Shown here piece by piece: positions 1 through 10,081 of a stretch of DNA of 64,000 bases. The DNA comes from Emydura subglobosa (Eukaryota > Chordata > Testudines > Chelidae). The position numbers were made by a program, and so were the translations under genes. The stretch covers positions 20,788,932-20,852,931 of the forward strand of contig ML679969.1 of NCBI GenBank assembly GCA_007922225.1. Reading direction: 5' to 3'. Below the pieces are notes generated by a model. The model searched no databases. It saw only the letters and a program-made list of their open reading frames with translations, and had not been told where the DNA came from. The first letter of the stretch is position 1. Every line of letters begins with the position of its first letter.

Positions 1-109
1 TTTTCTAAGAGCTCTGCTCTAGGAATTATTTCTGAGCAGCTCTCTGGCCTGTGTTACACAGGAGGTCAGACTGGCTGATCACAATGGTCCCTTCTGAATC
101 TATGAGTGT
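1..109 (+). mobile_element. CR1 LINE, 3' terminal fragment
   Basis: This is the last ~110 bases of a turtle-type CR1 retrotransposon, cut by the window edge. It holds the typical tail words in order: a TCTGCTCTAGGAATTATTT word, GGCCTGTGTTACACAGGAGG, then a TCAGACT..GATCACAATGGTCCCTTCTGA word, ending in a short TCTATGA unit instead of poly-A. CR1 elements lack poly-A tails and end in short ATTCTATGA-like units, so the end near 109 is natural. No coding sequence is left. The family assignment is from memory of reptile CR1 tails. Confidence 0.8.
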
Positions 110-111
110 GA

Positions 112-735
112 TGCTATGGCAAAAAGGGCTGATGTGAGCACTGAAGGGATAAACAGGGGAGTAAGCAGGAGCAGAGGAAGGTGATTTTCCCTCTGTATAT
201 AGCATTGGTGTGGCCGATACTGGAATGCACATTTTTAAAAGGATGTTGCAAAATTGGAGAAGGCACCAAAAAAAAAAAAAAAAAAAAGCCACAAAAGAGA
301 TTCACATGCTGGAGAAAATGCCTGACAGTGAGATGCTGAAAGCATTCAATCTACTTAGCTTATCAAAGAGGAGATGGAGAGATGACTTGATTACAGTGTA
401 TAAATACCTTCACGGGGAGAAAATACCAGGTAGGAAAGGGCTCTTTAATCTAGCCGAGAAAGGCAGAACAAGAACCAGTGGCTGGAAGCTGAAGCCAGAC
501 ACATTCAGATTAGAAATAAGGCACAACATTTGAGGGTGATTAACCATTAGAACAAGCTGCCAAGGGAACTGGTGGATTCTCCATTTCTTGATGTCTTCAG
601 ATCTAGATTGGAGGCTTTCTGAAAGATGCTTCAGTCAGTCACGAGCCCTTGGGCTATTCAGGGGTGACTGGGGGAGATGTAAAGGCCTGTGTTATACAGG
701 AGATCAGTGATGATGAGGTCTGAAACTCCAGAGCT
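112..735 (+). mobile_element. CR1 LINE, 5'-truncated 3' end with internal poly-A
   Basis: A second CR1 begins directly after the first. Sequence words run in CR1 order: a region like the end of ORF2 (AAACAGGGGAGTA...CTCTGTATATAGCATTGGTG), then CTTATCAAAGAGGAGATGG, GACTTGATTACAGTGTATAA, then the untranslated part and a tail word GGCCTGTGTTATACAGGAG near 690. A run of 20 A (268-287) sits inside the body, where the family normally has only a few A, so it looks like slippage after insertion. A stop-free reading at 210-533 is part of this element and not a gene. Confidence 0.8.
268..287 (+). repeat. poly-A run inside CR1
   Basis: Twenty consecutive A lie inside the CR1 copy, between a GGAGAAGGCACC word and GCCACAAAAG. 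In related copies this place holds a short A-rich spacer. It is not a retroposition tail, because CR1 sequence continues on both sides. It is likely to vary in length between individuals. Confidence 0.8.
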
Positions 736-1425
736 CTATGAATGAAGGAGGGCTAGGGCTACACGTAGCTGGAGGATGCGATGGGGCCTTGATATGCATC
801 GGGGGTCTGTGTGGGGGTGGGTCAGGAGGGAAGTTAGGGTGTTTGTGTGTGAGAGAGGTTTGAGCATAATGGCTTGTGTGTAATTGAAAGGGTGAGAGTT
901 TGTGGGGCATTGGGAAGTTGTGATGAGACGGGGTTTATGTGTGTGTGCGGTTGTGGTATATATCTGTTAGGTGTTGTGGTAGATGTAGTGAGGGTTTGCA
1001 TGTGCATGTTGTGGGAACAGTGGTGTGTCAGGGAGGGTGGTGGGTGGGTGTGTATTTTTGGGGGGATGTATGTGATGAGGATGTTGGGGCTGCATGTATT
1101 GTGGGGACGGTGTGCTGGTGGGGAGGGTTGAGGGGATGTGTGTATTGTGGGGGGGTGCTGTGGGGAAGGTTGTGGGCTGTGGGGGATGGGGAGGGCTGTG
1201 GGGGTGCAAGTGTTGGAGGGTGCTGTGGGGTGTGTGTTGTGGGAGGGCTGTAGGGGTGCGTGTATTGTGGGGGGTGCTGTGGGGAAGGTTGTGGGGAGCG
1301 GGGAGGGTTGTGGAGGTGCATGTGTTGTGGGGAGAGTTTATTCTGGGGAAGATTGTGGGGCGTATGTGGTGGGGAGGGCTGTGAGGGGTGGGGAGCCCCC
1401 TTGGGTGGGTGTCCCATGGCAACGG
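736..1425 (+). repeat. G-rich GT minisatellite
   Basis: GT-rich DNA from about 825 becomes a degenerate tandem repeat between 1090 and 1385. The word TGTATTGTGGGG starts at 1095, 1141 and 1261, with related starts at 1209 and 1321, so the unit is about 46-68 bases. The plus strand is almost free of C and full of GGG and GGGG runs. Stop-free readings on both strands here are products of the repeat. At its right border (1411-1423) lies GTCCCATGGCAAC, which resembles an RFX X-box. Confidence 0.75.
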
Positions 1426-3700
1426 CTCAGGTGGTTACACCCCCAGTACCGGGGATAGGGTGGAAGTGCTGACTCCTCGAGCCATAGATTTGAAGGCCAA
1501 CCGGGCCCCCCCTCCTAATCCAACCTCCCGCCTTGCACAGGCCACCCCCCGTAGCACCCCTCACAAAACCCAACAACCAAAATCAGCCCTAAAAGTTATA
1601 GCCCCCAGGAGACTAGACTGTTACTAGACTAAACGGAGTGGCTGAGCTGGTTTCAGTCCTGTCCCTGCCCCTGCCACCCTGGCAGTGCCTGCTGGGCTCT
1701 GCTGCCCCCAGCCCCAGGCTGGGGCTGAGGAGGCGGAGGGTGGCCTGGCGCAGGGTCACTGCCACTCCCAGAGCTGCACTTGGGCTCCAGGACAGCGCCC
1801 AGCCGACTGGCGCGTGTGGGGTTTGCCCAATGTCTCCCCTTCCCTGACCCAGCGAGGACGGGATGTGGGGAATCAACTGACCTGTGTGCTGTTATCCAGT
1901 CTCCTGGCATTGTCACTGCTGAGTACACATGAAAGGGCCATGGCGGAGGGAGGTGTGGGGCAGGCTGCATGCGGCACGGCTCCTGCCTTGTTTGCGCTAT
2001 ACTCAGCGCAATGTGATAGGGCAGGTGAGCAGACACCTCAGGCTGCCAGTCAGTAGCTCTGCTCCCGCACGCTGGATGTTTCCATCCCCCAAACGCCCAG
2101 AGCTGGGACTCGGGCCTGGTATCATTGCCCTCTGCAGAGCGCCAAGCACAGCTGTGCCTGGAACTGCCCCCTACCCTGCCAGAGATCCGCCTGCAAACCC
2201 CGAATCCTGGGAAGTTTACATGCAACTCTTAACACAGTAGGTTGTTATTCTGCCAGGCCTAAAAGGGACCAGAAAGTCCTGGCCTCTCCCAGCATGGGGC
2301 GCTGGAGGGAGTGGGGCAGGAGCATTGATTGTGAGGAAGAGAATGCCCAGCAACTTGTCTCAACTTCTGCCAGCAGAGGACGTAGGCATCCCCTACTCTG
2401 AGCCTGGCTGAAGAAGGCACTGGTCCCATTTATCAAGAAGAGGGTTTGTGCATCCCCACCCTGAGACCAGCTTTCCCTCAGGAGGGATTTTCCCAGCTGC
2501 AGAAGGAGCGATGTGAACTAGCAGGAAGTCCAGGCCAGGATAGTGGAGGAAAGAGTTTCCCTCTGGGGGCATGGATTGGCCCAGGCCCTGCAAGGACCTG
2601 TGTGTGCATTAGGTGCCCATGGGCTCCCATGCTTGGTTGGGGTGCTATGCCACCAGGAATCCAGCCAGGAGCAAGGGGAGTGAACTAGAGGGCACCTCCC
2701 TAGCAGAGCAGCACTGAGATGAGGGGAGGTGGAACAAGCGACCCAGTTCTGGGAGGTTTGGCTGCAGCCCACTGAGAGGATACAGGACCAGCTACCAGGG
2801 CCAGCACGTGCAGGAAGCCTGAGTTTTGAAATGGAAAGGCTGGTGCTGGAGCTTAGGTTCCCCCAGGGTGGGCATGATCTCCTGGGCGACAGGAAGTGGT
2901 GTCTGCATCTAGAGGATTGTTGCACCACGTGGTATATGCCTGCCCCTGCCTGGAGGATCCTGATTCTGACACTTCAGTGTGTGGTGCAAATGCTTGTCAG
3001 GGCGAGTGAGGATTTCGTGTTCTGCTGCTAAGATTCGCTGCTCTGGGGCCTGTCTCTGCCCTGCTCTAGAGTGCTGAGATTTGAGCAGGCAGACCCCTGG
3101 GAGGATCCATAGGAAGGAATACTTGCAGATCACTTTGCCATGCACGCTCAGTTCCCTACACAGCACACGTGTTTGTAGGGGTGTTTCTGGTCTCAGAAAT
3201 GGCCAAAGATTCAGAAAGCCAGAGCAGGGAGTATTTCACCTTAGCCAGGATCCAAGCGATTGCCTGTGTCAAGCTTTATGGACCCTGTGTTGTTTTCCCT
3301 CCCATTGAACTGGTTCTCGTTAGCCAGCACAGCTGCTGCAGCCAGATGTTGCGGGGTAGAGAAGGAGGCTGGCTGCTTAATCCACAGATGGTCTGCGCTT
3401 CGCTTTCCTTTGGGTTGGAAATGCTTTGACCGTTCACTTCTTTGAAGCTGATATATCTCCCCCTCACTAGACTCAATGCTAGTGAGATCTTTCCATGCAG
3501 TGTAAGGGGGTGGGGGGGGGGGCGTCTCTAAGGCTCCAGCACTGGTGAACAGGGCAGGGGAAATGGTCTAGGGGAGGCTTTGTGGGGAATAGTGTCCAGG
3601 GCACTGGCTTTGGGAAACATCTCCACGGTCCTCTTACACCTGTGCCGTGAGACTCTGTTTGGAATAGCCAGGGGGCAAGGGGCCAGGATCAAGGGGTATT
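1426..3700. other. No gene recognised; GC-rich unique DNA
   Basis: I see no gene, RNA or clear mobile element here. Several open frames of 60-190 codons exist on both strands, but they overlap one another, lack recognisable domains and have no consistent splice context. A run of ten G lies near 3512. A CTCF-like word, CCAGCAGAGGAC, with one mismatch to the usual core, occurs near 2370. Confidence 0.5.
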
Positions 3701-3701
3701 G

Positions 3702-4010
3702 GTGGAGCTGCGTGTGGAGAGCCCAGGACTGGGAGAATGAGGATGGGGGTCTGTGGGTCAGGATTGAGGACCTCAGCAGAGCAGCGTGTAGGGAGAAGCC
3801 CAGGGTGAGGATAGTATGGGGTGCCAGGACAGGACTGAGGGCCACCGGCAGAGCTGGGTGTGGGTGGGAACCCAGGGCTGGGATTGCAGGAGGGTGGGGG
3901 CTGGGACGGAGAAGCGTCGACAGATCTGGCCATAGGAGGAAGCCCCGGACTGGGATAGCAGGAGGGGGCTGCAGATGGGCTTTGACAGAGCTCTATGGAG
4001 AACGGGTGCA
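3702..4010 (+). repeat. 73-bp minisatellite, about 4.3 copies
   Basis: Degenerate tandem copies start at 3702, 3775, 3848, 3920 and 3984, each with a GCAGAGCTGGGTGTGGG-like word followed by CCCAGGACTGGGA and then GGATGGGGG. The first spacings are 73, 73 and 72 bases. The copies have diverged by roughly a quarter. The long open frames across it (plus strand 3580-4020, minus strand 3634-4311) arise because the unit is nearly a multiple of three and stop-poor. Confidence 0.7.
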
Positions 4011-4958
4011 GAGTCGCTAGCTGACTTTGTGCTCTGTCTCTCCAGCCTTGTCGGCTTTTCTCTTTCATACCATCTAATCTGCACCTAGCCCAGTAAATCC
4101 GAAACGGCAGCTGCCAGTGGGAAGCGGCGTGGGACGGTGCGGTGGCTCCCGTCCCCAGCGAACAGCCTGCTGCACCCCGCCTAGCGGGTGGTGGGTGGGA
4201 GTGAGGGAGCCTGCAGCCCAGCAGGGCAGGGGAAGAGCTGGGGAGGGACAGGTGCCACTCTAGCAATTCCTCCCTGCCTGATTGTGGCCATTCATCGTGT
4301 GCGTTCAGCAAGGCTGACAGAGTCTGTAAGTATCAGCGTGTGAGTGATCCGCACGCTCAGCACCATCCATCAGGCCCCTGGCAAACACCATGTGACACCC
4401 CCCTCCCTGATTTATCTCAGGCCAGCAGAGTCATGAAACCAGCTGGTAAATCCTTCCCCATCATCTCGCCAATTATTAATGCAGCCGAGTGTGGAGGCAG
4501 CAAGTGCTTCAGAGAGAGACAGGCTTGGGCAGCATGAGCGAGACACAGCATATGGCACCGCTCCCCATTAGAGACCACTGGCTGCAGCTCTTTCCTGGGC
4601 CACGAGACGTTGGAGTGGACGGCACGTGGCTATGCAGGGATCTGGCTGTGCCCTCAGCCTGTGAACTGAGCAGGAGTCATCCCTCATGCCTGGGGTGGGA
4701 GTTTAGGGCCCTGCAGTGCTGCCCTGTTCCTCTCATCCTGCTGAGATGAGACCCAATGCCCCCATCACACTACACTTCCTAGTGGGTGAGTGAAGATCCC
4801 CTGCCCCGCCCTGCCCTGCCGAGACACGCCCCCACACAGCACCTTCCTGTCCTCACAGGCTGGGGCCACCCTGTAGGCTTTCTACCCACCTCCCCCTGCA
4901 GTCTTTGGGGGCTCGCTCCCCCACCCCGGCTCATCAGGTACAGCTGTCTGGCCCATCC
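4011..4958. other. No gene recognised; short AT-rich word
   Basis: No gene or clear repeat is seen. Inside otherwise GC-rich DNA, 4455-4490 carries an AT-rich word (GCCAATTATTAATGCAGCC) that resembles homeodomain binding sites. Without an alignment to other reptiles it cannot be called conserved. Confidence 0.4.
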
Positions 4959-4959
4959 C

Positions 4960-5285
4960 ACAGGCATTGCCAGGCTGGATCAGACCGGAAGTCCCGCAAG
5001 TCCTGTGTCCTGCTTCCGACGGTGGCAGCCCCAGCTTCTCCAGAGCTGTAGGTAACCTGCCCCCACGGCAGAGGCTGTTTTAAGCCCTGAAGCACAAGGT
5101 TTTATCTCCTTCCAAAATTGTTGTCACTCATTAAGATCACTCTAGGTAGTCTTGTGATCCATGTAAACAGCCAGGCCCTCTGTGGATCATGCCATGCTCC
5201 TGGCCTCAATGATCTCAAGTAGCAGCGAGATCCACAAGCTAATCACACACTGTGGGGAAAGGCGCCCCCTTTTCTCGGGATGCAC
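4960..5285 (-). mobile_element. CR1 LINE 3' fragment, antisense
   Basis: Read on the minus strand this is a CR1 3' region of the subfamily that ends in a GATCCAGCC-like word. On the plus strand the order is GGCTGGATCAGACC, GTCCTGTGTCCTGCTTCCG, AAGCCCTGAAGCACAAGG, TTTTATCTCCTTCC, TGATCCATGTAAACAGCCA, GGCCTCAATGATCTC and TCCACAAGCTAATCACACA. This matches the antisense of turtle CR1 tails. It is about 325 bases long and heavily mutated, and no coding sequence survives. Confidence 0.7.
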
Positions 5286-6028
5286 TTTGCCACGGGTCAG
5301 TTATACAGACAGTCCCCTTGCTGCGGTGCTGGGAGACAGAGAGCGCAGAACGCATGCTGAGTCTCCCACCCTTATCCCACTGCACGGCCCCCTGGATGCT
5401 CCAGAGCTGGGGCCCCACACGGTCAGAGGGCCTGTGGTGTTGCAGCCTCAGCAGGATGGGATGGCAAGGGCTGCCCATGGCCCTGACTGCAAAACACCTG
5501 GAGATGGTGGGGAGTGGCCAGCCGCCTGCCCCACAGAGGTAGCAGTAGGGCAGGAGACGAATCCAGGATAGTGCTAGGCAAGGGTAAGAAGGCAAGGGGT
5601 GGAGAGGGCAATTAAGCCCCAAAAGCGGGACAGACCCTGTCCCAGACTGGCTATGGGGATGGGGGGCAGCATGTGTCCCAGACTGACTGAGGCAGTGGTG
5701 GGGCAGCATGTGTCCTGGATTGGCTGATGGGGATGGGCAGCCAGATGGGTGTAGGCAGCATGTGGATTTCAATGTTGGATTTAACTCCTGAATTTGGACT
5801 GTCCCTACGTGGCTGGCCCCTGTCAAGGGAGACGGGCCAAGCCCCACCTGTGACTCAGTTGGCTCTCCTCACAGTATCTGACTTGATGAGCTTAGCCTGC
5901 ATGAAATCTCCCCTGCTCTAAGTGTGGAATGTGTCAGCTCCCACATTCTCACCACACTTCTCTGATCCTCATCTAGACAGCCCCTAGCAGACAGGTCTCA
6001 CACCCTGCCCCCTCTGTTCTCACTCGGG
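5286..6028. other. No gene recognised; short tandem repeat near 5660-5760
   Basis: No gene is seen. Between 5655 and 5760 the word GGGCAGCATGTG recurs at 5664 and 5701, and GGCAGCATGTG at about 5754, each followed by a TCC-GA-TGGCTGA-like stretch, giving a weak 37-53-base tandem repeat. The rest is GC-rich unique DNA. Confidence 0.45.
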
Positions 6029-6029
6029 A

Positions 6030-6305
6030 TGCCTCCACTTGGAGCAGGAGATTTTGATTCCAGCTCGAGGAGATATCCCCGCACTAGCGCTGATCGAGCC
6101 ATCGCGCTAAAAGCCACACGAGCAGCAGCCGCCCTGAAGACGTACCTCTTGTCTTAGACAGAGCTGTAGTGGTGGTGGCTAGCCCCTCCCATCGCTCACA
6201 GCACCATGGCCATCCTCTGGTTGTGGCGTGCTGGCTCGCCCAGCGCTAGTGCTGGTGTGTCTCCTTGAGCTGGAAATGACACCCCCAGCTTGGAGGGCAG
6301 GCTCA
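6030..6305. mobile_element. Palindromic MITE-like element (copy 1)
   Basis: Both ends carry the same sequence in opposite direction. The left arm (about 6045-6100) reads GATTCCAGCTCGAGGAGAT, then GCACTAGCGCTGATCGAGCC. The right arm (about 6230-6300) reads GGCTCGCCCAGCGCTAGTGC, then CTCCTTGAGCTGGAAATGAC. The centre holds GCTAAAAGCC and a GGCTAGCCCCTCCC-like word. Copies at 15,174 and 45,443 share this plan, and I recall similar elements in turtle genomes. It has no coding capacity, so movement would have depended on a transposase supplied elsewhere. Confidence 0.65.
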
Positions 6306-7733
6306 CCCACTGTCCGCCTGGTGCAGATACCCGCAGGGATGCACTCACTTCCCCTACCCTCCCTGACAGGTGCAGGCATGAACACTCAGAAACACACGCT
6401 ACCCTTACTGACACACAAGTGTAGACACATGATCACAAATACACACATGCTCCCCTGTGCTGGCATGCACTCTTACACACTCAGAACCTAGGCTCTGCGT
6501 CACACACTTCCTCTTGCATGCACCATCCATCACTGAATCCACACCTAGGCCATGCAGCAAGTTTCTTTTGGCATTGAGATAGTGCTGTGCCCTCTGCAGT
6601 GATGTCACTCAGGAAACCCAAATAGGGTGAGTGGGCTGGAGTGGCACTTTTGGGGCTGTGTGCTGAGCAGGTGCAGCCAATAATTAGCTGCCACTTTCCA
6701 GTCTCTTCATTTAGTTCCTCAAGGTTATTCTGAAAAGTAAGTAAGTAATATCCAATTAATAAAACAATCACCTAGTGGGGCTCTCTGTGTGCTCCCTCTA
6801 GGGGCGGGAGCCAGCTTTGCTGCAAACTGCTCTCCCCTTTGTACCTTCATTCTCTTCCCAAGGCAGTGGGAAGGGTGGGTGCCGACTCAGCTCTGGGGAG
6901 AGGAGCCTGTCCCAAGCAGGAAGAAAAACTTCTCTTCCTCCTGCTCACTGCAGGTTCCTGCTGCTCAACCCCCTTCTGAGCCCCATTTTAAGAGACACAG
7001 ACGCACCAAAGCATCAGGATCTGGATTTTACAGGGGAAGATAAATAGGCATAAGTCACTGTAACAGAAAGTAGGTAAAGTTGAGTCACATTAGTCTCTGT
7101 GTCATAGAACAAGCTGTTCTGCTGCCTGAGAAGCTGCTGTTAAAAATACAATCTATAAAATCCCTGAGCTTAGTCCCACTCAGCCTGCCTGCCGCCCGCA
7201 TTGCCCATCCCACAGCTCACTGAGACTCATACCTCTATTAAACATTCCCCTATATTGTGGGTCCCTTTCCCCCACACCCCTTAGCTGCAGCTGCAGATCT
7301 CGCTTCCATCCTTCCCTGGGTTTTTTAATTTTGTCACTTAAAATATCCTGACACAATGAGAGAAAATCAGTTGGAAAAGCTCATGTTGCTTTGCTAATTC
7401 CCGGAGTCCAAATCTTTTGCTATTCTGCAGCAAGCTACCTGCTTTGAACCCGCAAATGTTCTCAAGGGCAAATCCCTGCTATTGTGGAAAGGAAATGGTA
7501 CAATGTGTGTTTGCTGTGCAGCACTCTTTAGAATGTGTTCAGAACTCAAAAGAGAACGAAGAGGCAGCTCATCACATCCACATCCTTTTTCTCCTTAGAT
7601 CCCACGGCGAGGCCACCCAGGACATGCCTCCCATTGAAGTGGGGCAAAAATGCACAGAGTTGAATCACCAAAACTTAGGTTCAATTCAAGTTTGCTCAAT
7701 AGTCAGGAAATGCAAAAAATTGCAGGTGCATGT
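6306..7733. other. No gene recognised; CA-rich tract and AT-rich stretches
   Basis: A CA-rich tract lies at 6375-6485 (ACACACA-like words, not a pure microsatellite). AT-rich stretches follow at 6700-6770 (AAGTAAGTAAGTAATATCC, AATTAATAAAAC) and 7320-7410 (TTTTTTAATTTTG, TTGCTAATTCCCGG). They stand out against the GC-rich surroundings and could be regulatory, but nothing in the sequence alone shows this. Open frames here match nothing I recognise. Confidence 0.4.
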
Positions 7734-8150
7734 TGTTACGTTTCACGGCATACACACACAGCTCAGTTAGATACAGACATCAAATATTCTTGCTGGAAGG
7801 TTGGAGCGTAACCCTACTTTATTGCTTAGAATTCAGAATGAGAAGCCCCAAAATCAAAATCAAAGAGAGGCAAAGCAGGCTGCTCTCTCAACGAGTAGCA
7901 CAGCTTATCTTACCTCCCCTTACACTCGGCAGACTGTTGCTATGCCAAAATTGCACGTTTCCTTACAGACCTCCACCCCTAGCCTGGAAGCAGGGTCAAG
8001 AAACCCTTTGAAAACTTACAATTTTAACAGGTTTATATACCCCTGACTCTGTCCCTCTCCCATGGGCTGTACATATGACCATCCAGGCCTCACATGCTCA
8101 CACTGCAACAAGTAATTATAGTCTGTCTGTCTAAAGGCTGTATTGTAACA
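7734..8150 (-). mobile_element. Solo LTR of an endogenous retrovirus-like element
   Basis: The 417-base segment begins TGTTAC and ends GTAACA, giving the TG...CA ends and short inverted repeat of an LTR. Read on the minus strand it has a TATATAAA box (plus-strand positions 8032-8039) and, about 210 bases downstream, an AATAAA polyadenylation signal (7818-7823) in AAGCAATAAAGTAG. This is the normal U3-R-U5 order. No primer-binding site, polypurine tract or coding remnant adjoins it, so it looks like a solo LTR left by recombination. I see no target-site duplication (the flanks are CATGT and AACTG), which lowers certainty about the ends. Confidence 0.65.
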
Positions 8151-8244
8151 AACTGGATGCAGGCAAGGGGAAAGAGAAGGTTGTTTGATCTGCCTTAGTT
8201 TTTGCATTTTGTGATTGTTGAGCAGTTAAGTGAGAAGTGTGATC
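8151..8244. other. Short spacer, nothing recognised
   Basis: AT-leaning unique DNA between the LTR and the palindrome. No feature is seen. Confidence 0.4.
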
Positions 8245-8327
8245 TGGGGCAGATCCTGAGCTGGTATCAATTGCCATTTGAAGTCAGGGGAGATATGACC
8301 ATTTACACCAGCTCAGGATCTGCCCCA
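8245..8327. mobile_element. Fold-back element with perfect 21-bp arms
   Basis: The left arm 8245-8265 (starting TGGGGCAGATCC) and the right arm 8307-8327 (ending GGATCTGCCCCA) are exact reverse complements over 21 bases. The loop is 41 bases, and weaker pairing continues inward. I recall similar palindromes with GGATCTGGCCCC ends and a TTTACACCAGCT-like word scattered in turtle and bird genomes, so this is probably a short non-autonomous DNA-transposon relic. Transcribed RNA would form a strong hairpin. Confidence 0.7.
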
Positions 8328-8363
8328 TAGATTTTATTTTCCTTGATTCTTGTTCTCCTGGAC

Positions 8364-8385
8364 AAAAAAAAAAAAAAAAAAAAAA
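8364..8385 (+). repeat. Poly-A tract
   Basis: A run of 22 A is followed by G, seven A and GAGGAAAAA. It lies 36 bases after the palindrome. It may be a decayed retroposition tail, but I could find no matching duplicated flanks or source gene, so it is listed only as a simple repeat. Confidence 0.7.
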
Positions 8386-8984
8386 GAAAAAAAGAGGAAA
8401 AATCCAGACAGAACAGGTTAAAGGTGTGTAGCAGGCTCCCTGCTGCAGGGCATAGACACTGCAAGGAGCATCACCTTCAGCATAAGGTTCTGGTTGGGCA
8501 TGGAAAGTTGTGTACGGAGAGTTTTCTGTGCTGAAACTTTCTGCTTAGAGTCTGTCTGTGGCTCTGATCCTGCAATCAGGTCCACGCTAACAGCCTCCTG
8601 CACCATTGCTGATCCGAGTAAGGATCAGTGGCCAGGATGCTAACCTGCAGTAATATTAAATCTCCCTTTCTGCAAGCAATGAAAGGGTCCAGCCCTTGGC
8701 GAGGACCAAGCTCCTTTAGCACTTCAGACTGCAAAACTCAACCATTTTTCAGTTATGTGTGTGCAAAAAAGTGCTCCAAGATACATGGGAACTAAGGAAT
8801 GGGCGTTTTTACCTTTCCATAACTCAGAGATGAATGAAGAGGTTTTGCTCAAACTTATTTTTACAAACCGCACCTCTGGGCTCAAGCAAAGCATAAGAAA
8901 GCTCAGTCCCGAAGTGGGGAGGGGTCTGAGCCCTCCACCAATACCAGAACTCTAAGCATGTTGCCAGCCTCCCCATCATGTGGC
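8386..8984. other. No gene recognised
   Basis: No clear element is seen. Words such as GCTCTGATCCTGCAATCAGG (8553-8572) resemble pieces of reptile interspersed repeats, but are too short to assign. Confidence 0.4.
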
Positions 8985-9135
8985 AGGTAGGTCACAACCA
9001 TTGTCCCCATTGCATGCAGGGGGAAACTGAGGCATGGGCTGGGACTTGCCCAAGGTCACTGTGGCAGAGCCAGGAAGTGGAACTCAGAAGTCCTGATTCC
9101 CAGCCCCTGGAGTGAAGGGTTTTGTTGTAAACAGC
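8985..9135 (-). mobile_element. MIR/CORE-SINE fragment, antisense
   Basis: The plus strand shows the diagnostic antisense MIR words in order: GTCCCCATTG, GGGGAAACTGAGGCA, ACTTGCCCAAGGTCACTGTG, GCAGAGCCAGGAAGTGGAA and a GATTCCCAGCCCC end. MIR is a tRNA-derived SINE that spread early in amniote history and was moved by L2 LINE machinery. This copy is truncated at both ends and is a molecular fossil. Confidence 0.75.
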
Positions 9136-10080
9136 TCTGCAAAGGTGTTTAACGGACTCTCTAGCAAGTTGGAAGCTTTCTTTGTGGCCCCCTCCTGCTT
9201 CCCCCAGCACTCTCCGCACTGCTGATTCCACTGACCACTCTGCCTGCCCCACTGCACCTTGGCAAGGAGTCCAGCATTCCCCAGAGGGAAACGTCCCATG
9301 CTGGCTTACTGCCATAGCCACCTGAAGCCCATTAATGAGACACAGCAGATTGCCGAGGTGGACAGAGCTGCATGTGATCCGCTGCAGGAGCAGCAAGGGG
9401 AAATCTTTCTGCAATGATATATGAGTGATGAAGAGCGAACTGCTGGCTCAGACCTTTGCTTCCTCAGCGTTTTGCCAGGGAGAAGTGATGACACGGGAAA
9501 CAAAAGAGATTTACACCAAAAAAAGTGTGTACCTGTTTGTACCGCCTGAGCACCACCTGCCCATGCCCACCGCCAGCCCAGAACTGCTGCGTGGACATCT
9601 CGGCAAGGACAGTAGGCCTTCTCCAGCACAGGCAAGCAGGCAGTAAGCTACAATGGTGCCTTTGATCAAAATCCACATGTGCAAGTAAATTCTGCCAAGA
9701 GGGCTTATTTGTTTGTTACCCTCTGGTAAGCACCACTCCTAAACCAAGCAGAAGGGTAGTTTGGATGGAAAACCTGCAGGTAACCAGGTGCCACCAGGAA
9801 GGATGCTGGGGCTTCAGCAGGCAGCACTGTCCCCTTTGAGTTGATGACGATGATGGGAAGGGCCCTTCTGAGTGCAGTGGCTATGGTAAATGCTAGCTTG
9901 AATCCACAGCTCTTTAGGGTCTTTGCTTCCTGCAAGCATCTGTGTGCTGGAGCTTTACAGGCATGAATACTCGCTGAAAGGTAAAGGTTTTGTTTGAATG
10001 CATGGAAATCCCCCCAGCATGAATGGCCAAGTGAACTTGCTGAAGAAACTGGCCAGTCCTTTGGAATAGCTGAGAATTTG
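9136..10080. other. No gene recognised
   Basis: Unique DNA of moderate GC. Open frames on the minus strand (8992-9414, 9705-10,085) show no domain. I cannot exclude that 9700-10,080 is a very old repeat next to the CR1 that follows. Confidence 0.35.
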
Positions 10081-10081
10081 T

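Noticed and set aside
210..533. 107-codon plus-strand frame as a gene
   Set aside because: It lies entirely inside a CR1 3' end and includes the poly-A run.
967..1422. Histidine/proline-rich minus-strand frames
   Set aside because: They are translations of the GT minisatellite.
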